From: Amycolatopsis camponoti
GTDB lineage: Bacteria > Actinomycetota > Actinomycetes > Mycobacteriales > Pseudonocardiaceae
NCBI RefSeq assembly: GCF_902497555.1
Contig: NZ_CABVGP010000001.1
Location: 3,700,501-3,764,500, forward strand
Length of the DNA: 64,000 nt
Reading direction: 5' to 3'
The position numbers and the translations under genes were made by a program. The notes beneath the pieces were generated by a model, which saw only the letters and a program-made list of their open reading frames with translations, was not told where the DNA came from and searched no databases. Within the stretch, counting starts at the first letter, position 1. Every line of letters starts with the position of its first letter. Shown here piece after piece: positions 41,063-49,936 of the stretch.

Positions 41063-43023
41063 TGATCCGCTACGGCGCCGACTACAACCCGGAGCACTGG
41101 CCCGGAGAGGTCCGCCGGGAAGACCTGAAGCTGATGGCCGAAGCGGGCGTCACGATGGTGACGGCGGGGATCTACTCGTGGGCCGGCGTCGAACCGCGGC
41201 CGGGGGAGTACGACTTCGGCTGGTTCGACGGGGTCATGAACGACCTCGCGGGCGCGGGCGTCCAGGTGTGCCTGGCGACGATGACCGCGTCCCCGCCGCC
41301 GTGGCTGACCCACGCGCACCCGGAGATCCTGCCGGTGCGCGCCGACGGCGTCCGGCTCTCACCCGGGGCGCGGCAGCAGTTCTGCCCGTCGAGCCCGGTC
41401 TACCTCGCGCACGCCGCCCGGCTGGTCAGCGAGCTGGCGACGCGGTACGCGGGCCATCCCGCGTTGGCGATGTGGCACGTCGGCAACGAGTTCGGCTGCC
41501 ACGTCCGGGCGTGCTACTGCGACGAGTCCGCGTCGGACTTCCGCGTCTGGCTGCAGGACCGGTACGGCACGATCGAGGCGCTCAACGCGGCGTGGACGAC
41601 CACCTTCTGGGCCCAGCGGTACGACGACTGGGCCGAGATCCTGCCACCCCGGGTGGCACCGACGTTCCCGAACCCCGCGCAGCAGCTGGACTTCCACCGG
41701 TTCTCCTCCGACGCCGCGCTCGGCTGCTTCCTCACCGAACAGCGGGTGTTGCGCCGCGTCACGCCGGACGTCCCGATCACGACCAACTTCGTCGGCCTGG
41801 TCCAGAAAGCGCTCGACTGGCACCTGTGGACGCCGCACGAGGACGTCGTCAGCCTGGACTCCTACCCCGACCCGTCCGACCCGCGCGCCCACGTCGAAGC
41901 CGCGTTCGCCTACGACCTCATCCGGTCCACGAAGGACCAACCGTGGATGTTGCTCGAACAGGCGCCCAGCGCGGTGAACTGGCGGCCGCGCAACAGTCCC
42001 AAGCCACCCGGCGCGATGCGGCTCGGCAGCTGGCAGGCCATCGCCCAGGGCGCCGACGCCGTCCTGTTCTTCCAGTGGCGCCAGACCAGCGGCGGCGCCG
42101 AGAAGTTCCACTCCGCGATGGTGCCGCACGGTGGCCGCGACACCCGGACGTTCCGCGAGACCGCCGCGTTGGGGCAGGAGCTGGCCCGCGTGCCGGAGCT
42201 GGCCGGGACGCGCGTGCGCGCCGACGTCGCCCTGCTGCACGACTGGCCGAGCTGGTGGGGGCTCGAACTCGACTCGCATCCGGCTCGGCTGGAGTACCTC
42301 GAAACGCACCTCGCGCACTACGCGCCGTTGTTCGACGCCAACGTCACCTGCGACGTCGTCCACCCTTCGCGGGACCTCACGTCGTACAAGCTGGTCGTCG
42401 TCCCGAACCTGTACCTGCTGGAGCAGGCGGCCGCCGACAACCTGCGCGCGTACGTCGCGGGCGGCGGGCACCTCGTGGTGTCGTACTTCTCCGGCATCGT
42501 CGACGGCTGCGACCGCGCGTACCCGGGCGGCCATCCCGCGCCGCTGCGGGACATCCTCGGCCTGCGGGTCGACGAGTTCTGGCCCCCGGATGGGCCGGTC
42601 GATCTCGATTTCGCGGACGGGACAACGGGTTCCGGGGTCATCTGGTCCGAATGGATCGAACCCGAAGGCGCCGAAGTCGTCGCGTCCCTCGCCTCCGGTG
42701 ACCTGGCCGGGCGGCCCGCGATCACCCGCCACGTGTTCGGCGACGGCGTCGCCTGGTACCTCGGCACCCGGCCCGATCTGGCGGCGCTGTTAGGCCGCAT
42801 CACCGCCGAAGCCGGGGTGACGCCGGTGCTCGACACCCCGCCCGGGGTCCAGGCGGTCGTCCGGCACGGTGCGGAAAGCGCTTACCTGATCCTGCTCAAC
42901 CACGGCACCGCGCCGGTCACCGTCGACCTGCCGCACGCCGCGCCGGACCTGCTGACCGACCCGTCGCGGCCGGTGCGCGAGGTCCGGCTCGCCCCGCGAG
43001 GTGTCGCCGTCCTGAAAGGATGA
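41062..43023 (+). CDS. beta-galactosidase GH42
   Basis: A 653-aa glycoside hydrolase. Acid/base Glu143 is in WHVGNEFGCH, nucleophile Glu299 in MLLEQAPSAVNW. The zinc cysteines are Cys108, Cys146, Cys151 and Cys153. The GH42 trimerisation domain and C-terminal beta domain follow. No signal peptide, so it works inside on galactosides brought in by the transporter. A rare TTA leucine codon lies at 42790-42792. The start shares a base with the lyase stop, and the end overlaps the sialidase ATG. Confidence 0.93.
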   Translation: MIRYGADYNPEHWPGEVRREDLKLMAEAGVTMVTAGIYSWAGVEPRPGEYDFGWFDGVMNDLAGAGVQVCLATMTASPPPWLTHAHPEILPVRADGVRLSPGARQQFCPSSPVYLAHAARLVSELATRYAGHPALAMWHVGNEFGCHVRACYCDESASDFRVWLQDRYGTIEALNAAWTTTFWAQRYDDWAEILPPRVAPTFPNPAQQLDFHRFSSDAALGCFLTEQRVLRRVTPDVPITTNFVGLVQKALDWHLWTPHEDVVSLDSYPDPSDPRAHVEAAFAYDLIRSTKDQPWMLLEQAPSAVNWRPRNSPKPPGAMRLGSWQAIAQGADAVLFFQWRQTSGGAEKFHSAMVPHGGRDTRTFRETAALGQELARVPELAGTRVRADVALLHDWPSWWGLELDSHPARLEYLETHLAHYAPLFDANVTCDVVHPSRDLTSYKLVVVPNLYLLEQAAADNLRAYVAGGGHLVVSYFSGIVDGCDRAYPGGHPAPLRDILGLRVDEFWPPDGPVDLDFADGTTGSGVIWSEWIEPEGAEVVASLASGDLAGRPAITRHVFGDGVAWYLGTRPDLAALLGRITAEAGVTPVLDTPPGVQAVVRHGAESAYLILLNHGTAPVTVDLPHAAPDLLTDPSRPVREVRLAPRGVAVLKG

Positions 43024-44849
43024 GAATGAGAACACTGGGGAGATGGGCCGCGCTGGTGGCCCTGGTGGCGAGCACGCTGCTCGCCGTGAGCCCGGCGCAG
43101 GCCGCGCCGCAGTTCGACCAGCAGGTGCTGTTCAAGGCGTCGCAGGATCCCGGGTACAGCTGCTTCCGGATCCCGGCGATCGTGAAGTCCACCCACGGCA
43201 CGCTGCTGGCGTTCGCCGAAGGCCGCATCGACAACTGCGGCGACACCGGCGACATCGACCTCGTGCTCAAGCGGTCGACCGACGGCGGCCGGACGTGGTC
43301 GCCGCTGCAGGTCGTCAACCGCGGTGGCGGGGACACCCACGGCAACCCGGTGCCCATCGTGGACAGCCGCACCGGCCGGATCGTGCTGATCACGACGTAC
43401 AACCAGGGCCGCACCGACGACAAGGGCTGCGACGTCCCCTGCCCGCGCACCCCGCACTCGCAGTACAGCGACGACGACGGCCTGACCTGGTCGGCGCCGG
43501 TCGACATCAGCGCGCAGGCGAAGCTGCCGAACTGGGACTCGTGGTACGCGTCCGGGCCGGTGCACGGGATCCAGCTGACGCACGGCCGCCACGCGGGACG
43601 GCTCGTGTTCGGCGTCAACGCGGAAACCAGCGACGGCACGAACTCCGTCGAAAACCACGCCGGGCTCGTCTACAGCGACGACGGCGGCCGCACCTGGCAC
43701 GTCGGCGCCGTGAACTCGTACCCGCACCCGGTCGGCGGGACGTACACGCAGAAGCCGTCCGAGGTGACCGTGGCCGAGCTGGCCGACGGGTCGATCTACG
43801 CCGGCGGCCGCGAGCAGGGTGGCACGGACATCGGCAACCGCGACTACGCCGTCAGCCGCGACGGCGGCGAGACGTTCACGAGGTCCTTCACCACCATCCC
43901 CGACCTCGTGACGCCGATGGTGCAGGGCGCGGTGCTGCGCGTCGGCAACCGCCTCCTGTTCTCGTCGCCCTCGGACACCGACCGGCGGCGGTGGATGATG
44001 ATCCGCTCGTCGTACGACGGCGGCCGGACGTGGGAGAACGCCGAGCAGGGCACGCGGATCACGACGGACTGGTCCGGCTACTCGGATCTGGTGCAGATCG
44101 GCGGCCCGGAGATCGGGCTCCTGTACGAGGGCGGCGCGGTCGACGCGCGCGACGAGATCCGCTTCGCGCGGTTCGACGAGTCCTACCTGGGCTGGAAGAA
44201 CTCGGCCGGACCGTCCACACCGGACGTTTCGCGGCACGCCGACGCCCGGGTCCTCGGCGGCGCTTCTGTCGCTGCGGGACGCTTCGGCGGAGCGTTGACG
44301 TTGGACGGTGTCGACGACTACGTCCGCGTCCCGTACGACCCGGCGCAGCCACCCGGCGAGGGTGACCTCACGTGGACGGGCTGGTTCCGGTACGGCGCCA
44401 CGAAGGGTAACCAGGTCCTGTTCTGGCTGGGCGGGATGGGCACGACCGCGCCGCAGCTGTGGCTGCGCGGCGAGCCGGCCAACCACCGCCTGATCGCGAT
44501 GATGACGACGGCGGCCGGAAGCGCGTCGATCTCGTCGGCACAGGCGTACGACGACCAGACCTGGCACCACGTGGCCCTGGAGCGCGCGAGCGGGAAGCTG
44601 CTGCTGTGGGTGGACGGCGTCCAGGTCGCTTCCGGTCCCGCCGCTTCCGGTTCGGTGAGCCGGACGGTGTCGTTCCAGCTGCAGCTGGGTCAGCGGCTGG
44701 ACAACCAGTTCCGCTGGAACGGTGCGTTCGACGAAGTCCGCTTCTACCGCCGGGCGCTGACGTCACCGGAGCTGGACGCGATCCGGCTGCGGAACGCACC
44801 GGTTCCCGCGGGCCAGGTCCTGCGGCTTCCCTTCGACCGCGTGCACTGA
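43020..44849 (+). CDS. secreted sialidase GH33 with LamG domain
   Basis: A 609-aa exo-sialidase. A signal peptide ends near PAQAAP. The catalytic beta-propeller (residues 35-400) has the FRIP arginine motif and five Asp-boxes (STDGGRTW, SDDDGLTW, SDDGGRTW, SRDGGETF, SYDGGRTW). The catalytic Asp is in EGRIDNCGD and the Tyr in LLYEGGA. Residues 415-600 are a LamG/concanavalin-like domain (FGGALTLDGVDDYVRVPYD) that may bind glycans. It releases sialic acid outside the cell for the importer encoded in the same operon. Confidence 0.93.
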   Translation: MRMRTLGRWAALVALVASTLLAVSPAQAAPQFDQQVLFKASQDPGYSCFRIPAIVKSTHGTLLAFAEGRIDNCGDTGDIDLVLKRSTDGGRTWSPLQVVNRGGGDTHGNPVPIVDSRTGRIVLITTYNQGRTDDKGCDVPCPRTPHSQYSDDDGLTWSAPVDISAQAKLPNWDSWYASGPVHGIQLTHGRHAGRLVFGVNAETSDGTNSVENHAGLVYSDDGGRTWHVGAVNSYPHPVGGTYTQKPSEVTVAELADGSIYAGGREQGGTDIGNRDYAVSRDGGETFTRSFTTIPDLVTPMVQGAVLRVGNRLLFSSPSDTDRRRWMMIRSSYDGGRTWENAEQGTRITTDWSGYSDLVQIGGPEIGLLYEGGAVDARDEIRFARFDESYLGWKNSAGPSTPDVSRHADARVLGGASVAAGRFGGALTLDGVDDYVRVPYDPAQPPGEGDLTWTGWFRYGATKGNQVLFWLGGMGTTAPQLWLRGEPANHRLIAMMTTAAGSASISSAQAYDDQTWHHVALERASGKLLLWVDGVQVASGPAASGSVSRTVSFQLQLGQRLDNQFRWNGAFDEVRFYRRALTSPELDAIRLRNAPVPAGQVLRLPFDRVH

Positions 44850-44855
44850 GCGCGG

Positions 44856-46214
44856 TCACACCGTCCGGCAGGTGAGCTGTGGTCGTCCGGTGGCGTCGCC
44901 GTTGCCGGTCACCGCGTTGAAGCCGAACGTCGTCGAGCCGCCCGCGTCGAGTTTCGCGTTCCAGTCCGCGTTGTCGACTGTCACCGTCTTGCCGTCGACG
45001 GTGAAGGTGCCGTTCCACAGGCCCGTGATGTGGTGCCCGTCGGGGAGGGACCAGCGGACGCTCCAGCCGCGCAGGCCGGTGCCGTGGTCGTTGCGGACCG
45101 TCACCTGGACCTGGTAGCCGCCCGGCCAGGACGTCGTCACCGCGTAGCTGGCCGCGCAGCCCAGGTCGGCGGGGGGTGCGGTGGTGGTCGGCGGCGTGGT
45201 GACCGGGGGCGCGGACGAGAGCGGCGCGGCGACCGGGGTGCTGCCGTCGGGCACGAGCGCCGTCCCGATCACCACGCCCAGGGCCAGCAGGACGGCTCCG
45301 CCCGCGGACGCCAGCACCGCCCGGCGGCGTGGGCGGGGGAGGCGCAGCATGCGGGTCCCGGTGCGCGGGCGGGGCCGCGGCGGCGGCAGCGGATGCCCGC
45401 CGGTGACCGCTTCGAACAGCTCCTGGACCTCCGCCATCGCCGGGCGCTGCGCGGGGTCGCGGTGCAGGAGCCGGCTCAGCGCCTCGGCGAGCGGCCCGCT
45501 GTGGCGCGGCGGGATCGGCTCCTCCCGGGCGACCCGCAGCAGGAGGACGATCGGGTTGTCTTCGTTGCCGAAGGGCGGCATGCCCTCCAGCGCGCGGTAG
45601 AGCGTCGCGCCGAGCGAGAAGACGTCGGACGGGAAGCCCGCTTCGCCGCCGCCGGCGACCTCGGGGGAGAGGTAGGCGGGCGTGCCCGCGATGAACCCGC
45701 CCCCGGTGACGGTGCCTTCGCCGGTGGCGCGGGAGATGCCGAAGTCGGCGATCTTGGCGACGCCGCCGTCGGCGAGCAGGATGTTGGCCGGCGTGACGTC
45801 CCGGTGCACGATGCCTTCGGCGTGCGCGGCGGCCAGCGCGGACGCGACCTGCACGCCGATGCGCGCGACCTCGTCGGCGGGCAGGCGCTCCCGGTCGAGG
45901 AGGACGTCGGCGAGGCTCCGCGACGGCAGGTACTCCATGACCAGGTAGGGCTCGCCGCCTTCTTCGACGACGTCGTGCACGGTGATGGCGTGCGGGTGCC
46001 GCAGCCGCGCGGTCAGCCGGGCCTCCCGCAGCGCACGCAGGGCGGCCTCCTCGCCGGCGGCCTGCCCGATCGCCGGGTCGTAGCCCAGCTGCTTGACGGC
46101 GACGACGCGGTCGAGCCGCTCGTCGCGGGCACGCCAGACGACGCCCATGGCGCCCTGGCCGACCCGTTCGGTCAGCCGGTAGCGCCCGGCGATCAGCGGT
46201 CCTGCGTCGATCAC
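44856..46214 (-). CDS. Ser/Thr protein kinase with extracellular CBM2
   Basis: A 452-aa membrane receptor kinase. Residues 10-270 form a PknB-type kinase: GQGAMGVV at 19-26, VAVK with Lys41, HRDVTPAN with Asp139, and DFG at 157-159. A basic juxtamembrane stretch leads to a transmembrane helix at 299-321 and a Thr/Pro linker. Residues 353-452 match a family 2 carbohydrate-binding module, with Cys353 and Cys449 at its ends and aromatic Trp363, Trp400 and Trp418. The GTG at 46214 has GGGAGG 5 nt upstream. It likely senses cellulose- or chitin-like glycans and signals inward. Confidence 0.88.
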   Translation of the reverse strand: MIDAGPLIAGRYRLTERVGQGAMGVVWRARDERLDRVVAVKQLGYDPAIGQAAGEEAALRALREARLTARLRHPHAITVHDVVEEGGEPYLVMEYLPSRSLADVLLDRERLPADEVARIGVQVASALAAAHAEGIVHRDVTPANILLADGGVAKIADFGISRATGEGTVTGGGFIAGTPAYLSPEVAGGGEAGFPSDVFSLGATLYRALEGMPPFGNEDNPIVLLLRVAREEPIPPRHSGPLAEALSRLLHRDPAQRPAMAEVQELFEAVTGGHPLPPPRPRPRTGTRMLRLPRPRRRAVLASAGGAVLLALGVVIGTALVPDGSTPVAAPLSSAPPVTTPPTTTAPPADLGCAASYAVTTSWPGGYQVQVTVRNDHGTGLRGWSVRWSLPDGHHITGLWNGTFTVDGKTVTVDNADWNAKLDAGGSTTFGFNAVTGNGDATGRPQLTCRTV

Positions 46215-46352
46215 GACGACCTCCCGGCCTTCCCCGGAACACACGGATGCGGGGGACGATCGGTTCGAGCTTAACGACCCGCGCTTCGCGGCGCCGACGA
46301 ACGCCGGGCATCGCGGCCCGCCCACCGCCACCCGGGTGAACGGGCCGCGTCC

Positions 46353-46814
46353 TCAGGCGCCGGGTGCGTGCAGCTGGTCCCACGTCGGCACGTACGGCTC
46401 GAACCGCAGCGTCATCCCCGCCTCCGACGGCAGCTTGTCCGCCTTGCGCGCGTTGCAGCTGCGGGACGCGCCGCCGCACGCCGCGACCGTGTTCAGCCAC
46501 GACGTCCGCGCGCCGCCGCGGCTGAGCGGCGTCACGTGGTCGATCGTCGTGGCGCGGCGGCCGCAGTACGCGCAGCGGTGGCCGTCGCGGGTCAGCACCC
46601 CGCGGCGGGACCAGCGGGGCGGCTGCGTATATCGCCACTTCATGACGACGTACCTCAGCAACCGCACGATCTTCGGGCGCGGGAACAGCCCGTAGGCGAG
46701 ACCGTCCTCGGCCTCGTGGATCTCGGCGACGTGCCGCACCAGCATGCGGATCGCGTGCGGCACCGAGACCGTCTGCAGCGGCTCATAACCGGCGTTCAGG
46801 ACGAGTACCTTCAC
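46353..46814 (-). CDS. HNH endonuclease-domain protein
   Basis: A 153-aa protein with an HNH fold at residues 75-130: CAYCGRRATTIDHVTPLSRG, then NTVAACGGASRSCNARKADK. The N-terminal part (MKVLVLNAGYEPLQTVSVPH) is typical of a widespread actinobacterial housekeeping-like HNH group of unknown role. It starts GTG at 46814. Its ribosome site AGAGGTG lies inside the 3' arm of a 20-bp hairpin (46819-46863), so translation may be controlled. Confidence 0.9.
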   Translation of the reverse strand: MKVLVLNAGYEPLQTVSVPHAIRMLVRHVAEIHEAEDGLAYGLFPRPKIVRLLRYVVMKWRYTQPPRWSRRGVLTRDGHRCAYCGRRATTIDHVTPLSRGGARTSWLNTVAACGGASRSCNARKADKLPSEAGMTLRFEPYVPTWDQLHAPGA

Positions 46815-46818
46815 AACA

Positions 46819-46863
46819 CACCTCTTTCCTCTCGGCGAAATCGTCGCCGAGAGGAAAGAGGTG
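46819..46863 (-). terminator. perfect 20-bp hairpin covering the HNH ribosome site
   Basis: CACCTCTTTCCTCTCGGCGA (46819-46838) pairs perfectly with 46844-46863 around AATCG. It starts 13 bp after the esterase stop and ends 4 bp before the HNH start codon on the leftward strand. It may terminate the esterase transcript. In read-through RNA it would hide the HNH Shine-Dalgarno sequence. Confidence 0.75.
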
Positions 46864-46876
46864 CGTCAATCGTGTT

Positions 46877-47815
46877 TCACCGCAGTGGATGCGTGCGGAA
46901 GAAGCGCCAGATGACCGGCGTCGCGTCGATCACCGTCGGCGTGGCCGAGTCGTTGTTCGGCTGAGTGCTCGGCCAGACGTGCCCGGCACCTTCGACGCGG
47001 TAGTGCTCGAGCGTGCTCCGCCGGTCGCAGCCGAGCCACTTCTGCGCGACGACACCCTTGACCGGAGTCCACGACACGGGCTTCGGGAAGCAACCGTCCC
47101 TTGTGGACCATGCCGTCAGCCAGTCGGGGATGGCGGGCAGGCCCTTCGCCGGGTTGCCGGTGTAGGGGATGGTCGTGTCGGCGGTGCCGTGGAAGTCGAG
47201 GATCGGCGCCGGGCGGCTCGGCGAGCAGGCGCCGCCCTGCGGGTAGAACGCTCCCGACACCGGGGCGAACGCCGCGATCCGGCCGGGCAGCCGGCACGCC
47301 AGCACGCCGACGAACCCGCCGCCGTTGGACTTCCCGGCCGCGAAGATCCGGTCGTTGTCGACGCACAGCTCGCGCTGCAGCGAGTTCAGCAGGTCGCTGG
47401 TGAACAGGACGTCGTCGGCGGCGGCCGAGTAGGGCGCGCCGGTCCAGGCCGACTCGCCGTCGGTGCCGATCAGGCCCTGCGGGTAGACCGAGATCGCGTC
47501 GAGCGTCGAGAAACCGGACAATTCCTCCTGGTACTGCGACGTGCGCTTGTGCCCGTGGAACGACAGGACCAGCGGGTACGCCCGGCGCGGGTTGTAGTGC
47601 GCCGGCAGGTGCACGGTGTACTCGCGGTCGAGCCCGCCGGAGACGACGTGCCGGGTGGTCGTCACCCCGGACGGCACCGGCGCGGCGCGGCCGCAGCCGG
47701 TGGTGCGGACGGGGTGGTCGACGACGGCCGACGCGGCGGCGGGAGCGGCGAAGGCGGTGGTCAGGGCGCAGGCCGCGGCGAACGCGGCCGCCCACCGGGG
47801 CAGGGGTCCGGGCAC
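46877..47815 (-). CDS. secreted esterase of the PHB-depolymerase/LpqC type
   Basis: A 312-aa exported alpha/beta-hydrolase (CE1-like). Signal peptide to about residue 30 (FAAPAAASA). Catalytic Ser in AAGKSNGGGF, Asp in FHGTADTTIPY and His in EGAGHVWPS, with the oxyanion segment LVLSFHGHKRT. Substrates in this family include polyhydroxyalkanoate and feruloyl or acetyl esters of plant polymers. The GTG at 47815 has GGAGG 5 nt upstream. Divergent from htpG. Confidence 0.88.
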   Translation of the reverse strand: MPGPLPRWAAAFAAACALTTAFAAPAAASAVVDHPVRTTGCGRAAPVPSGVTTTRHVVSGGLDREYTVHLPAHYNPRRAYPLVLSFHGHKRTSQYQEELSGFSTLDAISVYPQGLIGTDGESAWTGAPYSAAADDVLFTSDLLNSLQRELCVDNDRIFAAGKSNGGGFVGVLACRLPGRIAAFAPVSGAFYPQGGACSPSRPAPILDFHGTADTTIPYTGNPAKGLPAIPDWLTAWSTRDGCFPKPVSWTPVKGVVAQKWLGCDRRSTLEHYRVEGAGHVWPSTQPNNDSATPTVIDATPVIWRFFRTHPLR

Positions 47816-47935
47816 TCGATCCTCCTTGATCGGCAGCGGGGCGTGGCCAGCATCACCCCGGGAGCCGGGGCCCACCTACATTGCGTTCATAAAGTGCGCG
47901 ACCGGGTGAGCACGGGGAATGTCGGACCGCCTCGG

Positions 47936-47941
47936 TAGGAT
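47936..47941 (+). promoter_or_regulatory. possible -10 element of htpG
   Basis: TAGGAT lies 37 bp before the htpG start. No matching -35 and no CIRCE or HAIR-type heat-shock operator was seen in the 163-bp gap, so the assignment is weak. Confidence 0.3.
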
Positions 47942-47978
47942 CGCCCCACCTCGGCCGTCGCACCCGAAAGGACCGGAA

Positions 47979-49883
47979 GTGACCACCCCGATCGAAACGC
48001 TGGAGTTCCAGTCGGAAGCGCGTCAGCTGCTCCAGCTGATGATCCATTCGATCTACTCGAACAAGGACACGTTCCTGCGGGAGCTCGTGTCCAACGCCTC
48101 CGACGCCCTCGACAAGCTGCGGCTGGAGTCGTACCGCGACAAGGACCTCGGCGCGGACACGTCCGACCTGCACATCGCGCTCGAGACGGACGCGGCCGAG
48201 CGGACCCTGACGGTGCGCGACAACGGCATCGGCATGACGCGCGACGAGGTCGTCGCGCTCATCGGCACGATCGCCAAGTCCGGCACCGCGGACTTCCTGA
48301 CCAAGCTCAAGGAAGCCAAGGACTCGGCGGCGTCGCAGGACCTGATCGGCCAGTTCGGTGTCGGGTTCTACGCGAGCTTCATGGTCGCGGACAAGGTCAC
48401 CCTGGTGACGCGCAAGGCGGGCACCACCGAAGGCGTCCGCTGGGAGTCGACCGGCGAAGGCACGTACACGATCGAACCCGTCGAAGACGCGCCCCAGGGC
48501 ACCACGGTCACCCTGCACCTCAAGCCCGAGGACGCCGAGGACCACCTCTACGACTACACGTCCCCGGCGAAGATCCGGGAGATCGTCAAGAAGTACTCCG
48601 ACTTCATCACCTGGCCGATCCGCATGGCGGGCGAGGCCGCCGAGGGCGAGGAGCCGAAGACCGAGACCGTCAACTCGATGAAGGCGCTGTGGGCACGCTC
48701 GTCGAGCGAGGTCACCGAGGCCGAGTACCACGAGTTCTACAAGCACGTCAGCCACGACTGGCAGGACCCGCTGGAGACCATCCGGCTGCAGGCCGAGGGC
48801 ACGTTCGAGTACCAGGCGCTGCTGTTCCTGCCCTCGCACGCGCCGATGGACCTGTTCCTGCGGGAGCGCAAGCGCGGCGTGCAGCTGTACGTGAAGCGCG
48901 TCTTCATCATGGACGACTGTGAGTCGCTCGTCCCCGAGTACCTGCGGTTCGTCAAGGGCGTCGTCGACGCGCAGGACCTCTCGCTGAACGTCTCGCGCGA
49001 GATCCTGCAGCAGGACCGGCAGATCCAGCTGATCCGCCGTCGCCTGGTGAAGAAGGTCCTCTCGACGGTCAAGACGATGATGACCGCCGACGCCGAGAAG
49101 TACGCGACGTTCTGGCGGGAGTTCGGGCGGGCGGTCAAGGAGGGCCTGCTCGACGACTTCGAGAACCGCGAGGCCATCCTCGAGATCTCGTCGTTCGCTT
49201 CGACGCACGACGCGGAGAAGCCGACTTCGCTGCGCGAGTACGTCGAGCGGATGAAGGACGGCCAGGAGCACATCTACTTCATGACCGGCGAGTCGCGGTC
49301 CGCGATCGAGAACTCGCCGCACATGGAGGCGTTCCGGGCCAAGGGCTACGAGGTGCTGGTGCTGACCGACCCGATCGACGAGATGTGGGTCGACGCGGTG
49401 CCGGGCTTCGACGGCAAGCAGTTCCAGTCGATCGCCAAGGGCCAGGTCGACCTCGAGTCGGACGAGGACAAGAAGGCCACCGAGGTCGCCCGCGAGCAGC
49501 AGAACAAGGACTTCGAGGGCCTGCTGTCGTGGATGGGCACGGCGCTGGGTGACGACGTCAAGGAGGTCCGGCTCTCGTCGCGGCTGACGACGTCGCCGGC
49601 GTGCATCGTCGGGGACACGCACGACCTGTCGCCGACGCTCGAGAAGATGTACCGCGCGATGGGGCAGGAGCTGCCGCCGATCAAGCGGATCCTGGAGCTG
49701 AACCCCGAGCACGGCCTGGTCACCGGCCTGCGCGAGGCACACGCGGCGCGGCCGGAGGACGCCGGGCTGACGGAGACGGCGGAGCTGCTGTACGGCATGG
49801 CGCTGCTGGCCGAGGGCGGCGAGCTGGGCGACCCGGCCCGGTTCATCAAGCTCCTGGCGAGCCGCCTGGAGAAGACCCTCTGA
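47979..49883 (+). CDS. htpG: molecular chaperone HtpG (Hsp90)
   Basis: A 634-aa Hsp90 chaperone. The ATP site includes [20 protein letters not shown] and [12 protein letters not shown]. Middle and C-terminal domains are complete ([17 protein letters not shown], then [10 protein letters not shown]). The GTG at 47979 is chosen because AAAGGA lies 6 nt upstream and [20 protein letters not shown] begins at the family's normal position. A dispersed palindrome follows the stop. Confidence 0.96.
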
Positions 49884-49885
49884 GA

Positions 49886-49933
49886 GGTCGTGAGTGAGAA
49901 ACAGTGTTCTGACCCTGTTTCTCACTCACGACC
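49886..49933. repeat. dispersed palindrome, copy 2
   Basis: Arms of 19 bp (GGTCGTGAGTGAGAAACAG at 49886-49904 and its complement at 49915-49933) around a 10-nt loop. Its 46-bp core is the reverse complement of copy 1 (18580-18625) with two differences. It starts 3 bp after htpG and ends 4 bp before the stop of the convergent GH76 gene, whose last codons lie just beyond. Confidence 0.85.
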
Positions 49934-49936
49934 CGG

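Noticed and set aside
47816..47978. Heat-shock operator (CIRCE or HAIR) upstream of htpG
   Set aside because: Neither the CIRCE inverted repeat nor CTTGAGT-N7-ACTCAAG is present.
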